Shown: piece by piece, positions 40,142-54,123 of the stretch | How positions within the stretch are numbered: position 1 is the stretch's first letter | Layout: the number at the start of each line of letters is the position of its first letter | NCBI GenBank assembly: GCA_028753945.1 | Contig: JAPNXP010000002.1 | Location: 744,001 to 808,000 of the forward strand | DNA: 64,000 nucleotides | Reading direction: 5' to 3' | Origin: Hexactinellida sp. DTS-2022 | Taxonomy: Eukaryota > Porifera > Hexactinellida | Position numbers and translations under genes: made by a program | The notes under the pieces: generated by a model | Told to the model about the DNA's origin: nothing | Databases searched by the model: none | The model's input: the letters and a program-made list of their open reading frames with translations, nothing else

Positions 40142-43100
40142 ATGAACTTCGGGCGAGTAGAGAAAGAATGGGACACATCTGCCCCTGACCCTCCCCCCCA
40201 GGCCCCTGCCCCTCAGATTCCGTCCTACTCAGTGCCGCTGCAGGCGGGCCCGGGCCCGGGAGTCGCGGCCGGCATGGGAGGGGTGCAGGGGGCGGAGCAG
40301 GCCCCTCCTATACGGATAGGCCGGGGGGCTATGGGGGCTATGGGGGCAACCCCCGCCTCGTATATAGGCACAGGGGCTGCTCCTCCTGTAGTGGCACCGA
40401 ACTCTGGACAGAAGCCGATACCAACAGCTGCAGCTAGCAATGTGAGTTCGTTAGTTATACGCATACTCCTGTAAATACTCCTGTATATTATCCTGTATAT
40501 TATACTTTGCCGCCGATTAGGCAAGCACCACTGTATGGTATTTACTCGAATAGTAGCCCATTAGGGGTATAATTAATAGTCACGAATGCAGTGAACTCTT
40601 GTTATAATGAAGTGCTTGGGACCTGTAAATGCCTTCGTTATAAGTGGATATTAATTGATGCATTTAATGCTCTGGGGGAAAATCTCCATTTCGTTATATC
40701 CGCTTTGGTTATTTACTGTATACTCTACCCGGCCAAAATATAGTTAGGTTTTATTATGAACATTCAAGGACCAAATTGTATTAATAATTTAGAGACTTCA
40801 TAATGAGCCAACTCAACTTATTACAAACCCTATGTAAGTTGTTAAATTGGGACCTTGTTCATATTAACATTGTTCATATTTTTGTTCACAATAAGCAGAC
40901 CTGATTGTACTTAATAAATAACCTGAACCTGAAACTAATGACATGTACACACATACACATATACCAACTTCAAGTATTCCAATGTAACATAAACGGAAAC
41001 CACTCTGTTTCTCATGTATATGATGATGGTCTCATATTTTAAGGATACCAATGTAATATGATTTGTGTCCTGTCATTAATTAAATTAACCACTTGTGGCA
41101 CAAAAATCTGATTGTTCAATACTTTTGCCGGGTATAGTATGTAGACTCTTTAAACACTTAAGTTTTAACCAACTCCCCTAAATTGCTTGTGTGGTGCTGT
41201 ATGATATTTATCCCCGGATTTTTACTTAGGTGTAGCTTAGGTATATTTAGTCTTACAGTATATACTCCGTTATAACCAAGTCGGATATAACGAAATGGAG
41301 ATTTCCCCCCTAGGGCACTAAATGCATTAATTATCATCCACTTATAACGAATATCCGGATATAACGAAGGAATTTACAGGTCCCAAGCACTTCGTTATAA
41401 CGAGACTGTATTAGTGACTATTAATTAATTTAAGAATTTAAATACTATTCAAGTGGTTTTGCCTATGATATTTTGCTATTAGGCGAACTATTAATTTAAT
41501 AAATAAGTTATCCTTTATGGGGCTACTATAATACTATTCAGTATATACTGCTGTACTATTCCTATTCCTTTAGGAGGACGAGAGTTTCGACGCGGGCGGG
41601 GCCTCCTACATCCGTAAGCTGCTGCGCACCGAATTGGTAACAAACAGCAATCCCATCGAGGTGATTAGAAACGATCCTAATTCCCCGCTATACTCAGTCA
41701 AGAGTTTCGAGGAGCTAAACCTACCAAAGCCTCTCCTTGACGGCGTATACGCTATGGGGTTCAACAAGCCTAGCAAGATACAAGAAACGGCTCTACCGAA
41801 CTTGCTCACTAACCCTCCCATTAACCTCATAGCCCAATCCCAGAGCGGGACCGGCAAAACCGCTGCGTTTGTTCTCGCTATGCTGACACGCGTGGATCCC
41901 GCTAAGCACCACCCCCAGATTCTGTGTCTCTCTCCCACTTACGATCTGGCCAAGCAGACAGGAGAGGTACATTCCATGCTCCCTATCCGTAGTCAGGTTA
42001 TGGGGCATTCAAACGTTACTTTCTAGAAATTATACACCCCAGGGTTTTATCCAGGAGCGTGCCATACGCCTAGAGGCGTATAAATTGGGATATGTTTGCG
42101 TTTAGGAGCGCGAAAACTGCCGAAAGTCCCCATAGAGTAGTGCAAAACTAACCTTTTAAGCGTACAAAATTATACTCTAGTGACCTTAGGAGTGTTCAAT
42201 TCTAGTCCTGTATAATACCCTATGTAACAACCCCCAATTCTATATCATGCTTTTTACCATTTTGCCACACTTCGGTATTCACACCCCCTTGAAGGCGTTA
42301 CGTAACTTTGAACAGTCGCTTATTAAAGTTTTAGGGCTGAAACGAATATTCGAAATGTAACGAACGAACCTTTTTCTAAACGAACGAATATTCGAATATT
42401 CGTTCGTTTGGATGACTAAGCATTAAATCAATTTCTAGAGACAAAATACATTGGAAAATAGGTTTTTGATACTGTTACAATGGTATAATAATAGTTACAA
42501 AGTGTATTATACACAAGTTAACTAATAATCAGCTAGTTTAAGTGGGAATTTATATTTACGATATCTCTAAGCTATACAAAAGTCTTGTTGTTGTCCAAAA
42601 TTAGTCAACGAATATCCGTTTCAATCTAATATTCGTCCAAACGAATATTCGTTTGCAAACGAACGAATATTCGTTCAATCATTTCGAACGAATATTCGAA
42701 TATTCGGTATATTCGTTTCAGCCCTAATAAAACTATAATAATCCGCCTCATACTATTATCAAGTTAATTTAGTATGTGTTGGGATTTTTATGATTTCAAT
42801 CTTAATTTAGTTACTATTTATGTTTGTCGGTCTATTTTAAAGATATTTTAATTATTAATTTATGATTCATTTGTTGAATAGAAAGAATTTAGCACTTGTG
42901 TGCTATCTTATTGTTATAATTCTTTTAAGCTAATTTGAGATAATTAGCAATTGACTCGTGGGAATTGTCCCTTTGATAAGGAATATTTCAAAATAGTTAT
43001 TTCCTTTTACAAATTATGAATTTATACTTTCTCTATAATTAAGGTTTTGCTCCAGATGGGAAAGTATTTGACTGATATTAATGTTGTCTTCGCGTTGAAA

Positions 43101-44788
43101 GCAACTCACAAATTTCCCGCGAAACACCGAATAACAGAACAGATTATACTCGGGACACCTGGCACCACTCTCGACTGGGTTAAGAGGAAATTCTTCGATC
43201 CCTCTCTTATCACCATGTTCGTGTTGGATGAAGCTGACGTCATGATAGCGACTCAGGGCCATCAAGACCAAACTGTTGGTTTAGATACATTTAGGAATTT
43301 AGGAATTACTTATATTTCGGCCAACATCTTTGTAGTGTAATTTAAGGCACTGGCAAAAGGTAAATTTTTAATAGAAAAAATACCTTGGTGACCCGGATTT
43401 TTATATTGAAAAGGTTTTGGTCGACGTAATTCCATATACAGAAGAACCTCGTTAGTAGGAACACCAGGGGACGGTCGAATGTGTTCGCCTTATCCAGAAT
43501 TCGTATTAACCAATATCATTTGTATTGAAAATGCTTTGAAGGGCACTGAAATAGTGTTCGTATTAACCGGAATTTTATATTAACTTATTTTCGTATTAAC
43601 GAACGAGGTTCTACTGTATTTAACAGTTAAATTTGACTACAGTAGAATCTCGTTACTACGAACACATCCCGGATTAGGCGAATGCCTTTAGACAAGTTCT
43701 CGGTGTTCGTACTAACGAGGTTCTACTGTAGTTTGTAAGTATATTCCACAGATATTTATATCTCGGATCTGTTAGGTTCGGATACACAATTCGCTCAGTT
43801 CCAATATCCAAGGAGTTCTGTTTTCTGCCACGTATGACGATGAAGTTATGAAGTTCGCTGCTACAATAATTCCCAATCCGACTGTAATACGTTTGAAGAG
43901 AGAAGAGGAGAGTCTTGACAGCATTGCTCAGTATTATATCAAGTGTAAGTCTCCGGAAGATAAATACCGGGCATTGGCAAACATATACGCATTCATTGAG
44001 ATAGGTGAGTGTTGCAGTTATGTGATCAAACGAGGGTAATTACATTTCAGAACCCTACCAGATTGTAAATGGAATATACTGTATTGTTATTCGTTTGTTT
44101 TCTCATAAAAAACTGGTTTCTTATACAGTGGATTCTCGTTAATATGAACACCAGAGGACCGTCGGAATTTGTTCGTATTATCCAGAAATTTGTATTAACC
44201 GGAGTCGTTTGCATGCATTTGTATAGGCTAGGGAAATTAAACCTTGTACTCCTTAATCGATATTTCGCCTTATCCGTGTTCGTACTTACGAGAGTCTACT
44301 GTACTTGAGTTTACTTTAGATGTTGTATGATTATTTCTTTCGTTTCAGGTCAAACAATAGTGTTCTGCCAAACCCGAAGATCGGCTCAGTTCCTGGCTGG
44401 GAAAATGGCGAAAGACGGACACTCAGTGGCGATCCTATCGGGCGACATGGAGATTTCAGCGCGCGTGGCTGTTCTTAACCGTTTCAGGGAAGGAAAGGAG
44501 AAACTTCTGATCACGACTAATCTGTGTGCCAGGGGGCTGGACATAGAGCAAATTACGCTTGTCATTAACTATGACCTGCCACTTGATTTAATGGGAAACA
44601 CAGATTTCGAAACGTACTTGCATCGGATTGGTCGAACCGGTCGATTCGGGAAGAAAGGTATCGCAATTAATTTCATTGACGGACCAGATAGTATGCAGAG
44701 ATTGCAGATGATTCAACAGCACTTTGGGAAACCAATAAAACTCCTTGATACTAACGACTATGACCAACTTGAGAATATAGCTGTATAA
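40142..44788 (+). CDS. DDX19: DEAD-box RNA helicase DDX19/Dbp5, 5 exons, 530 aa
   Basis: Remodels mRNPs on the cytoplasmic face of the nuclear pore during mRNA export. Exons: 40142-40441, 41574-41966, 43044-43274, 43776-44004, 44349-44788. Exon 3 is started at 43044 (acceptor AATTAAG), not 43056, because this restores VLLQMGK, the counterpart of the family VIEQMGK. Motifs: Q region '[20 protein letters not shown]', Walker A '[13 protein letters not shown]', '[13 protein letters not shown]', '[11 protein letters not shown]', DEAD '[17 protein letters not shown]', 'VLFSAT', '[10 protein letters not shown]', '[14 protein letters not shown]' and '[15 protein letters not shown]'. The N-terminal 100 residues (exon 1) are a Pro/Gly/Ala-rich extension ([18 protein letters not shown]) unlike the usual charged DDX19 tail. 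The introns are largely made of TIR elements. Confidence 0.96.
40589..40718. mobile_element. short TIR element, family A (DDX19 intron 1, reversed copy)
   Basis: 'CAGTGAACTCTTGTTATAAT' left, 'TCGTTATATCCGCTTTGG' then ATTTACTG right. The body 'TGGGACCTGTAAATGCCTTC' is the inverse of the body of 41256-41408. Confidence 0.85.
40744..40904. mobile_element. TIR element, family G (DDX19 intron 1)
   Basis: 'AGGTTTTATTATGAACATTC' left and 'TTCACAATAAGCAGACCTGA' right, with inner 'CCCTATGTAAGTTG'. Related to 33479-33665. Confidence 0.7.
41256..41408. mobile_element. short TIR element, family A (DDX19 intron 1)
   Basis: Left 'CAGTATATACTCCGTTATAA', right 'CTTCGTTATAACGAGACTG', TA on both sides. Confidence 0.85.
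42040..42222. mobile_element. TIR element, family K1 copy 2 (DDX19 intron 2)
   Basis: Nearly base-for-base the same as 25002-25190 over CAGGGTTTTATCCAGGAGCG ... 'TGTATAATACCCT'. The similarity suggests recent activity. Confidence 0.85.
42332..42726. mobile_element. hAT-like TIR element, ~395 bp (DDX19 intron 2)
   Basis: Ends 'TAGGGCTGAAACGAATAT' and the inverse 'ATATTCGTTTCAGCCCTA'. Both subterminal regions are full of 'CGAACGAATATTCG' palindromes. The TAGGGCTG type of end fits hAT elements. I found no clear 8-bp duplication. Confidence 0.8.
43439..43617. mobile_element. short TIR element, family B (DDX19 intron 3)
   Basis: 'CAGAAGAACCTCGTTAGTAG' left, 'AACGAACGAGGTTCTACTG' right; internal 'TTCGTATTAAC' repeats. 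Confidence 0.85.
43640..43728. mobile_element. 89-bp minimal TIR element, family B (DDX19 intron 3)
   Basis: 'CAGTAGAATCTCGTTACTAC' left, 'CGTACTAACGAGGTTCTACT'+G right. The left flank is TA and the right end is followed by TA. It lies 22 bp after the preceding element. Confidence 0.85.
44126..44301. mobile_element. short TIR element, family B1 (DDX19 intron 4)
   Basis: 'CAGTGGATTCTCGTTAATAT' left, 'GTACTTACGAGAGTCTACTG' right, TA flanks. Inner 'GGACCGTCGGAATTTGTTCG' is shared with 31833 and 35050. Confidence 0.85.
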
Positions 44789-47370
44789 GCATGCATGTCT
44801 CAATCTAAGTTTGAATATTATTTACTTTCATACATAGAAGAAATGAATTGGTAGACTTATTAAATTAATAATTTTCATCCTAGTATTCCCGTATTATTCA
44901 TTTGTACTTATACGCGAAAAAGTTTTTCAAATTTGCTTAATTTTTTGATCGAAATTTATAGTGTTGAAGTTACAGTAGAACCTATATAATCCGACGCTCG
45001 TTTATCTCCAGAAAAATTTCCGACATGAATTCGGGATTATAGGGTACAGTAGAACCTGCGTAATCCGACCCCCTATAAACCGGAATTCGCCTTAATCCGA
45101 CACATTTTTTCCTGTACCAATGTGTGTCTGATTAAACAGGTTCTACTAATTCGGATTATGCAGGTTCTACTGTAGTTATATTATACAAAAAATATTATTG
45201 CTAATAACACAGTCATATTATGGTGTTTCCGAGTAATTTATATCGTATAGTACCATAATCTATTCCTATCGTTAATAATTAGTAGCTTTACCTGTATAAT
45301 TAGCAAATTCTCTAAATTATTCTTAATCGTTGTTATCAATTCTGCTAATTCGCTAGATAATAGTGTTTGCTCCTAATTCTCTTTCAAAACAGATTAATCT
45401 TGTTTTGTTATAATACGCACATTATTTCTCCAGGAAAATTAATCTATACGTGTATATAAAAACTATAGTTCATATGTTCACGTAATATATGATTTTACTG
45501 AGTTCCTCTTAATTACTACTGAATATTAACTATTAACCAGATTGATTTTAGACAAATAATGATCTCTACTAATTATTCCACTGCTTTGTATGTCATTAAT
45601 TAGTAGCAGAATTATAATATTATTAGACTTGTTTGCTCAATTGAAAGCTGAATTCATCACTCAAATTTTACTTAATTTGAGTGATGCAACCTACTACTAA
45701 AATTAATTTGAAAGTGTCATTTTAGAATAATTTATATTTCCCAAAGTATATTTATGTTTCAACTGATATTACTAACATGGGTTATTACATTTGGGTTTGT
45801 TTTGTTTTCATTATTTGATTTTGTTGACTAAATTGGGTCTGAAATTCTAAAAATGTCCGTTGAATAATATGGTCTTTTTTAATATTTGCTATTTCAGTTT
45901 CAATAAATATATAATTAATGTTTTAATATTATTAATTAATTGATTAATTAATACTACATACAAATCAGTATATTGTACAATGTCAGTTTCAGTTCTTGAA
46001 CTCGTGTTTTAATGTTATTAGCCTCATGAGTGGGATTTCAACAAATTAGTACCACCCTTCCTTATTAATTGGTCATGTGCAATCATACAAAAGCTAGAGT
46101 AATATTTGATATGCAATTATAAGAATTACTACACATAATTCTGGGAATTCCACTCCACCAATCTGTTGCTGGTATTTCTGTATTTCTCTTCCTACGTTGT
46201 AATATTACCTATTTAAAATTAAGACTTGTTTAATTGATTGAACTATTTAATAATTCATTTGAAAATATATTCATAATTTATGTGTCAAGTATACTGACTT
46301 CTACAACACTATAGCTACATTATTAATTAATTGTTCCGATTATATTGAACTGTACTGTATGCGGTCAGAAGCCACTATGCTTTGTATTCATATAACTGCT
46401 GTGGTTCCTATAACGATAGCTAATTAATTCCTAAAACCTTACATATTAATAGCCTACTGCTTAATAAGAGTCGAATGGCTGTCTCTTTTGAGGCTCTGCC
46501 TTAATTCCTACAATAATAGGCGTGTGTCGTATTTCTGGTTTTAGATATTTTGGTTATTTTCTCCTTTGTGAGATTATTTTAATCACGCCCGCGATGGTTT
46601 AAGGGGAATTTGCCCTTGAATATACTAAGGAATAGATTCAGTAATCTGAGTATATTTCAAATCTCTTATTATTACGCCCTCTATTTGCTGATCATATTCA
46701 CTTTGAAAGCTTGAAGTACTGTTGCATAGCGTTTGATTGCAACTCCGAATTTTCAGGGATTTTATTATTAAATATGCTTAGATTAAGTTGAATTCTATAC
46801 ATTCTTGACTTGAGCATTGTTGCGCATTGACATTTTATCCCCGTAACTAATTCCGGGTTAACCAAACCCTACCTTTTCATTTCAAAATAGTTATTGCATG
46901 CAATATAGTCAGTGAATTATTCAATAGAAACACTGAATACAGTATAAAAAGGGTACTCCACTCCTATAACACAAATAGATTGAACTCAAGTTATATTTCT
47001 ATAAGTTACCTGGATACTCTGATTAACAAAAAGGTGAATATTTTATTTATTGAAACAAAAGCTAGAATGGATGCTACTCTAAATCAGCACAATTATTTTA
47101 TAAATTAAACACAAAATAATTTGTATAAACCTCCAAAATACGATTGTTAATTTAGGAATCAATGTTATTGTTAGTCATGAATAGAATTCGATTCTCTGTT
47201 TAGGAAACTTGTATGATTTTGAAATCTAATAATACTGTTACCTAATTTACTCGGGTTTTAAGTTTGAAATCTACTGAGCATAGCCTACCACACTAATAAC
47301 GCTTCATTTATTACAATTTATTACAACCTCTGCATTAAATTCCATTATTCTCTACTGTAGCTAATTCAAC
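44789..47370. other. 2.6-kb AT-rich intergenic region
   Basis: No gene on either strand. It contains the nested family C pair (44973-45171) and a small hairpin at ~45655-45687 (ATCACTCAAATT / AATTTGAGTGAT). The rest is unremarkable AT-rich sequence. Confidence 0.5.
44973..45171. mobile_element. family C TIR element with a second family C copy nested inside
   Basis: Outer ends: 'CAGTAGAACCTATATAATCC' and 'GGATTATGCAGGTTCTACTG'. The inner copy at 45047-45147 starts 'CAGTAGAACCTGCGTAATCC' after TA and ends 'AAACAGGTTCTACT'. Confidence 0.8.
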
Positions 47371-49994
<2,624 letters not shown>

Positions 49995-51275
49995 TACAGA
50001 ATGTGTTTAGTGAAAAGTGAAGGGGAGAAAGAAGTAAATTATTTTGTTTTTTCTTTAATCAACTAACACACTCCAAAACCTCATTTATCAATTAATTCAC
50101 ACTTTATAATCAATTGCTTTGTTACTGTAAAAGTGAGAGAACTTCTATCAATTTATTGTACACCTTTACTTACCAATTCCACATTTGATCATACATATAA
50201 AGTTATAATCTAATATATAAGAATTTTCAGAATTTCTAACACTTTAGTATTTTTTTAGTAAAAATAATATTAGAAATTATTCGTTGAGTTACTTAGATAG
50301 TGTTTGTTTTTTCCCATTTATTTCTTGAAATATTATCTAGACATATGGATAGATGACTAGGGGATTGTTATATGTTAGATATATGTTTTGTTATTTCAAT
50401 TATTGTAATTTAGCTATTTAAATTAAATTATTAATACTATACAATTCTAATTAACATTCAATTATTGGGTATTTAGACATACCATAGTAGTTTGTTCGTA
50501 AATGATTCCCATTATTGTATATTATTGCTCAATTTCTGCGGATTAGCACTCACTTCACAGTCAATGCAATAAATTAAATATTGTTTATTTTATTAGTTAG
50601 TCCATAGAACATTTAATTTCTGCTTCGTATCTTGGCTTTTCTTATAATAATTGAATGTCTTTACTTAATTATAAATTTACTAAGAATTTAAACACAATGA
50701 TTCGTCATTTAGTTCCATATTAACATACCTTGCTGTAACTTGGAAACTATATGAGCTAGAGAGTCAAACTTTGTTTTGAATATATAGCAAAATACAATAA
50801 TCTAATGGATTTTAACATAAAAAATTAGGGGTCCTGTGGCCATATTCCAGAAGGTCGGAGGCCTTAAATGATAAAGATGGAACTGATAGCAAATTAATTT
50901 TGATGGATAATGCTGAACATTCAATTATTTTGTTTATAGGAATTTAGTCTTATTTTAAATCTAAACATGTCTTTTCAGCACAATGTGTTGTTTATGTGGA
51001 TTGAAACATTTAAATTTATATTTACTTGACTAATGCAATAAATTAAGATTTATACCGGGGTATCTTGGTCATTAACAAAGTAATGGAATCCTAACAGACA
51101 TGTTTTTTATAATTTCCTTTTAAAATCATCCATATGAATTCACAATCTTATCACATAGATTGACATTAACTTTACAATTCCATAGAAATATTACGAGACA
51201 CTTAATTAACTCTGTGTTAATTATAATCTCACTGAAGTTTATATATGAATCTTTCATTTAATTTAAATTATACTA

Positions 51276-51463
51276 CAGTAAAACCTCCAAGAAATGAACA
51301 ACTCCAAAATATGAACACTTTTTCTCGGTCCCATATTTTCCCCATTGCTATACAGCTATAGACACACATTATGATAAATCATGGAAAGTGAACACTTCTC
51401 AAAAGTGAACGTTTTGGCTGGTCCCGACTCCCCAAGGGTATTCACCTTCTAAAGGTTTTACTG
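51276..51463. mobile_element. TIR element, family H, single copy
   Basis: 'CAGTAAAACCTCCAAGAAAT' left (after TA), 'CACCTTCTAAAGGTTTTACT'+G right. Inner 'AATATGAACA' and 'AAAGTGAACA' repeats. Confidence 0.8.
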
Positions 51464-51535
51464 TTCTATGTATTGCTAACCACGAAAATGATAGTTTTTT
51501 TCAAACATCGATTAATTCCATTCATACCGCTATTG

Positions 51536-51878
51536 CAGGGTTCCGCAAACTAGGTTTTTCAGGCTGCATGCGGCCTGAAACAACCTTATGTGTGGCCTTA
51601 TAGTTCAATGGAAATTGGAAATTGGTATCATGTGTGGCCTGAGAGACATTTCTAATTTTCATCTGGCCTGTACACATACACATATACACACTGATTATTA
51701 CCTTTTGACTAGAGTGCTTTATGCACATTTTGCTTAGAATTAGTATAGTTCTAGTATTTCAACAACATAATAGTTTTTGTTATAAATTTCGAAAAATTTC
51801 TCGATATTGTTTGCGGCCTGAGGAAAATTTTGCTAAGATTATGTGGCCTGATATAAATGGAAGTTTTGCGGAACCCTG
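51536..51878. mobile_element. hAT-type non-autonomous element with exact 8-bp target duplication
   Basis: Ends CAGGGTTCCGCAAACT and the inverse TTTTGCGGAACCCTG. The flanking octamer CGCTATTG is present exactly at 51528-51535 and 51879-51886. The inside repeats 'TGTGGCCTGA'. 343 bp, no transposase frame. Confidence 0.95.
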
Positions 51879-52524
51879 CGCTATTGTTATAGACTTACAT
51901 TACGCACGCATTACATAAGATTTACTATTATAATTTGTGTCTTTGGTTACGATGGCATTCGATTAAATATTTCAAAATAATGGACACGAAGAGTTAAATA
52001 CGCAGGGATACAACAACTTTATTCTCTGTTTTGGTTGTATTCATTAATTAAGTGCAGTGTATCATTGAATATCCTAAAATATTAATGTTAATTTACACTA
52101 ATTTACACTAATTTTGTTATGGCACATATAAAATTACAGATTACAATTAATTTCTTGGGAAGTTTGTGGAAAACTTTATGCGCTATAACTAGTACAATCA
52201 TCCTTATGCAATAGTTGGCCAATGCAATACCGGTTCTATTTCAAAGCTTTCTCATTTTGAAATGTATATGTACAATTGCATTTTCACTTTTTACCTTGAT
52301 ATACTACGTCAATGCCTCTCGACGTAATATATTGGCAAGCATTATGATAAGTATTAAGTATTGATAACAGTATATTATACGTTGTTATAATATTACTTAC
52401 GTTTGTACAGAAATATGTGATCAACTGACATCGAGTATACGTCATAAATTAATAGTGAACACTTTGGTTGTAAAGTTATGATCGTTAAATTTATATAGCA
52501 ACGTCATTGGAATGTATTTTTAGT

Positions 52525-52669
52525 TAATTCAATTCCTGTTATAACGAAATGGAAATTTTTCCCCCGAGCACTAAATACATTAATTATTATCCGCTTATAA
52601 CTAATATCCGGATATATAACGAAGGAATTTACAGGTCCCAAGCACTTCGTTATAACGAGAGTTCACTGC
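52525..52669. mobile_element. short TIR element, family A, abutting the BRX1 start
   Basis: The body matches family A ('TTATTATCCGCTTATAACTA', 'TTTACAGGTCCCAAGCACTT') and the right end is 'CGTTATAACGAGAGTTCACT'+G. The left end is worn. Only 20 bases separate it from ATG 52690. Confidence 0.85.
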
Positions 52670-52689
52670 ATATAACCTAGCATCTTAAA

Positions 52690-53595
52690 ATGCCAGCTGG
52701 TAAACGTAAGCACAAAAATATAATCTCAAAAGAACCCAAACGCCCCAAATTGGTTAAAGAGAAACCTCTCCCTATACCAGAGCCTCCCCTCCCAAATAAG
52801 ATAACCAGTAAGGAGTTAAAAGTAAAGAAGAACACTATTCTAAAGAAATGGACTAATCGCTCTCGCACGCTAGTATTCTCTTCTCGCAGTAATACATTTC
52901 GAATCCGGCATTTGATGAGAGATCTCCTGTCGTTACTGCCACACAGTAAGACGGAAGTAAAACTTGAGAAAAAAGATAATCTCAATGTTATAAACGAAAT
53001 TTGTGAACTCAGAAATTGTAATAATTGCATTTTCTTTGAAGTTCGTAAACACACAGACATGTATGTGTGGTTTTCGCGTGTTCCTGATGGTCCAAGTTTC
53101 AAATTTTTGGTAGAAAATCTGCATACAACTGATGAATTGAAATTGAGCGGAAATTCGCTCAAAGGGTCACGCCATGTTTTGTCTTTTGATGATAGTTTCA
53201 AACAAACGCCTTACCTTTCTCTGATACAAGAACTCCTAACACAGATATTCTCTGTTCCGAATTTTCATCCGAAAAGCAAACCATTTATTGACCACGTGTT
53301 AAATTTTTCATTTGCAGATAATCGTATCTGGTTTCGCAATTACCAAATTATCGCGAAAGGAGCCACTCTCCTTGAAATTGGTCCACGTTTTGTCCTGAAC
53401 CTAGTGAGAGCTTTTGAAGGTAGCTTTTCCGGATCTGTTCTCTATCACAACCAAGATTACATTTCTCCCAACTTACACCGGAGCAAATTGAGAGCTAAGA
53501 AAGCTATTGAGCATAGAATGAAAGTGGAAGGAGAGAAAGGAAAGAAGAGACAGAAATTAGCTCCGGAAATCGATGACCCTCTCGATATATTCTAA
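52690..53595 (+). CDS. BRIX1: ribosome biogenesis protein BRX1 (Brix domain), 301 aa
   Basis: Nucleolar factor for 60S subunit assembly. After a basic Pro/Lys tail comes the Brix domain: 'RTLVFSSRSNTFRIRHLMRD', 'LLPHSKTEVKLEKKDNL', 'VINEICELRNCNNCIFFEVR', 'MYVWFSRVPDGPSFKFLVEN', 'LKLSGNSLKGSRHVLSFD', 'HPKSKPFIDHVLNFSFADNR', 'IWFRNYQI' and 'EIGPRFVLNLVRAFEGSFSG', then 'SPNLHR'. The KGSRP/H-type motif and IWFRNYQ place it with BRX1 and not RPF1, RPF2, SSF1 or IMP4. Intronless. An upstream TIR element ends 20 bp before the ATG, so the 5' UTR or core promoter must overlap or adjoin that element. Confidence 0.96.
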   Translation: MPAGKRKHKNIISKEPKRPKLVKEKPLPIPEPPLPNKITSKELKVKKNTILKKWTNRSRTLVFSSRSNTFRIRHLMRDLLSLLPHSKTEVKLEKKDNLNVINEICELRNCNNCIFFEVRKHTDMYVWFSRVPDGPSFKFLVENLHTTDELKLSGNSLKGSRHVLSFDDSFKQTPYLSLIQELLTQIFSVPNFHPKSKPFIDHVLNFSFADNRIWFRNYQIIAKGATLLEIGPRFVLNLVRAFEGSFSGSVLYHNQDYISPNLHRSKLRAKKAIEHRMKVEGEKGKKRQKLAPEIDDPLDIF

Positions 53596-54123
53596 CTCCT
53601 GTTTCGTTATTAGATTCAATTGAAATCTAATATGCGTTGTTAGATTCAATTATATTCAATTTAATTAGTCAATTATTATGTTACAACAATTCTTAATTAT
53701 TTCAGTTACATAGAGTTTCCATATCTAGAAATATTTAGATTTTTGTCCCAAATCAGGATTAAACTAAACTATAGCTTATGCACTGACTAGACCCCCTAGA
53801 AATATTTAATACAAACAACTCTAGATTCACTCAACCCATTCACTTATTAGTACTTATGTATATCTTAGAATGGAAGGGTTATTTAGCATATTTACCATAT
53901 TTGTGGTTGTTTGAATTAGTCCTTCTGACCAATTGCCCACTTATTTGTTACGTGAATATTGAACCTCAATCTTATTCATGAAATTTATTGAAAATTATTG
54001 TTGTTGGGGATTCATAGCCATAACCAAATCTAAATTTATTCCTTTTACATAGTAAGAATCCCTATAGGCTATAATATGTACACAGCTATCTGTATGTAAA
54101 TAAATTAGTTATATTACATGTAA
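53596..54123. other. spacer between BRX1 and CDC50
   Basis: AT-rich, nothing recognised on either strand. Confidence 0.4.

Larger units (their letters stand above)
49995..52689. other. 2.7-kb intergenic region with three TIR elements
   Basis: 49995-51275 is AT-rich with no gene or repeat recognised. Elements follow at 51276, 51536 and ~52525. 51887-52524 holds nothing recognised. Confidence 0.5.

Noticed and set aside
43044..43055. Acceptor at 43055 (TCCAG) for DDX19 exon 3
   Set aside because: Using it drops four residues of the conserved VIEQ-MGK region; acceptor 43043 restores them.
51522..51918. Frames on both strands (68 and 65 codons)
   Set aside because: They fall inside or across the hAT-type element and have no protein-like features.
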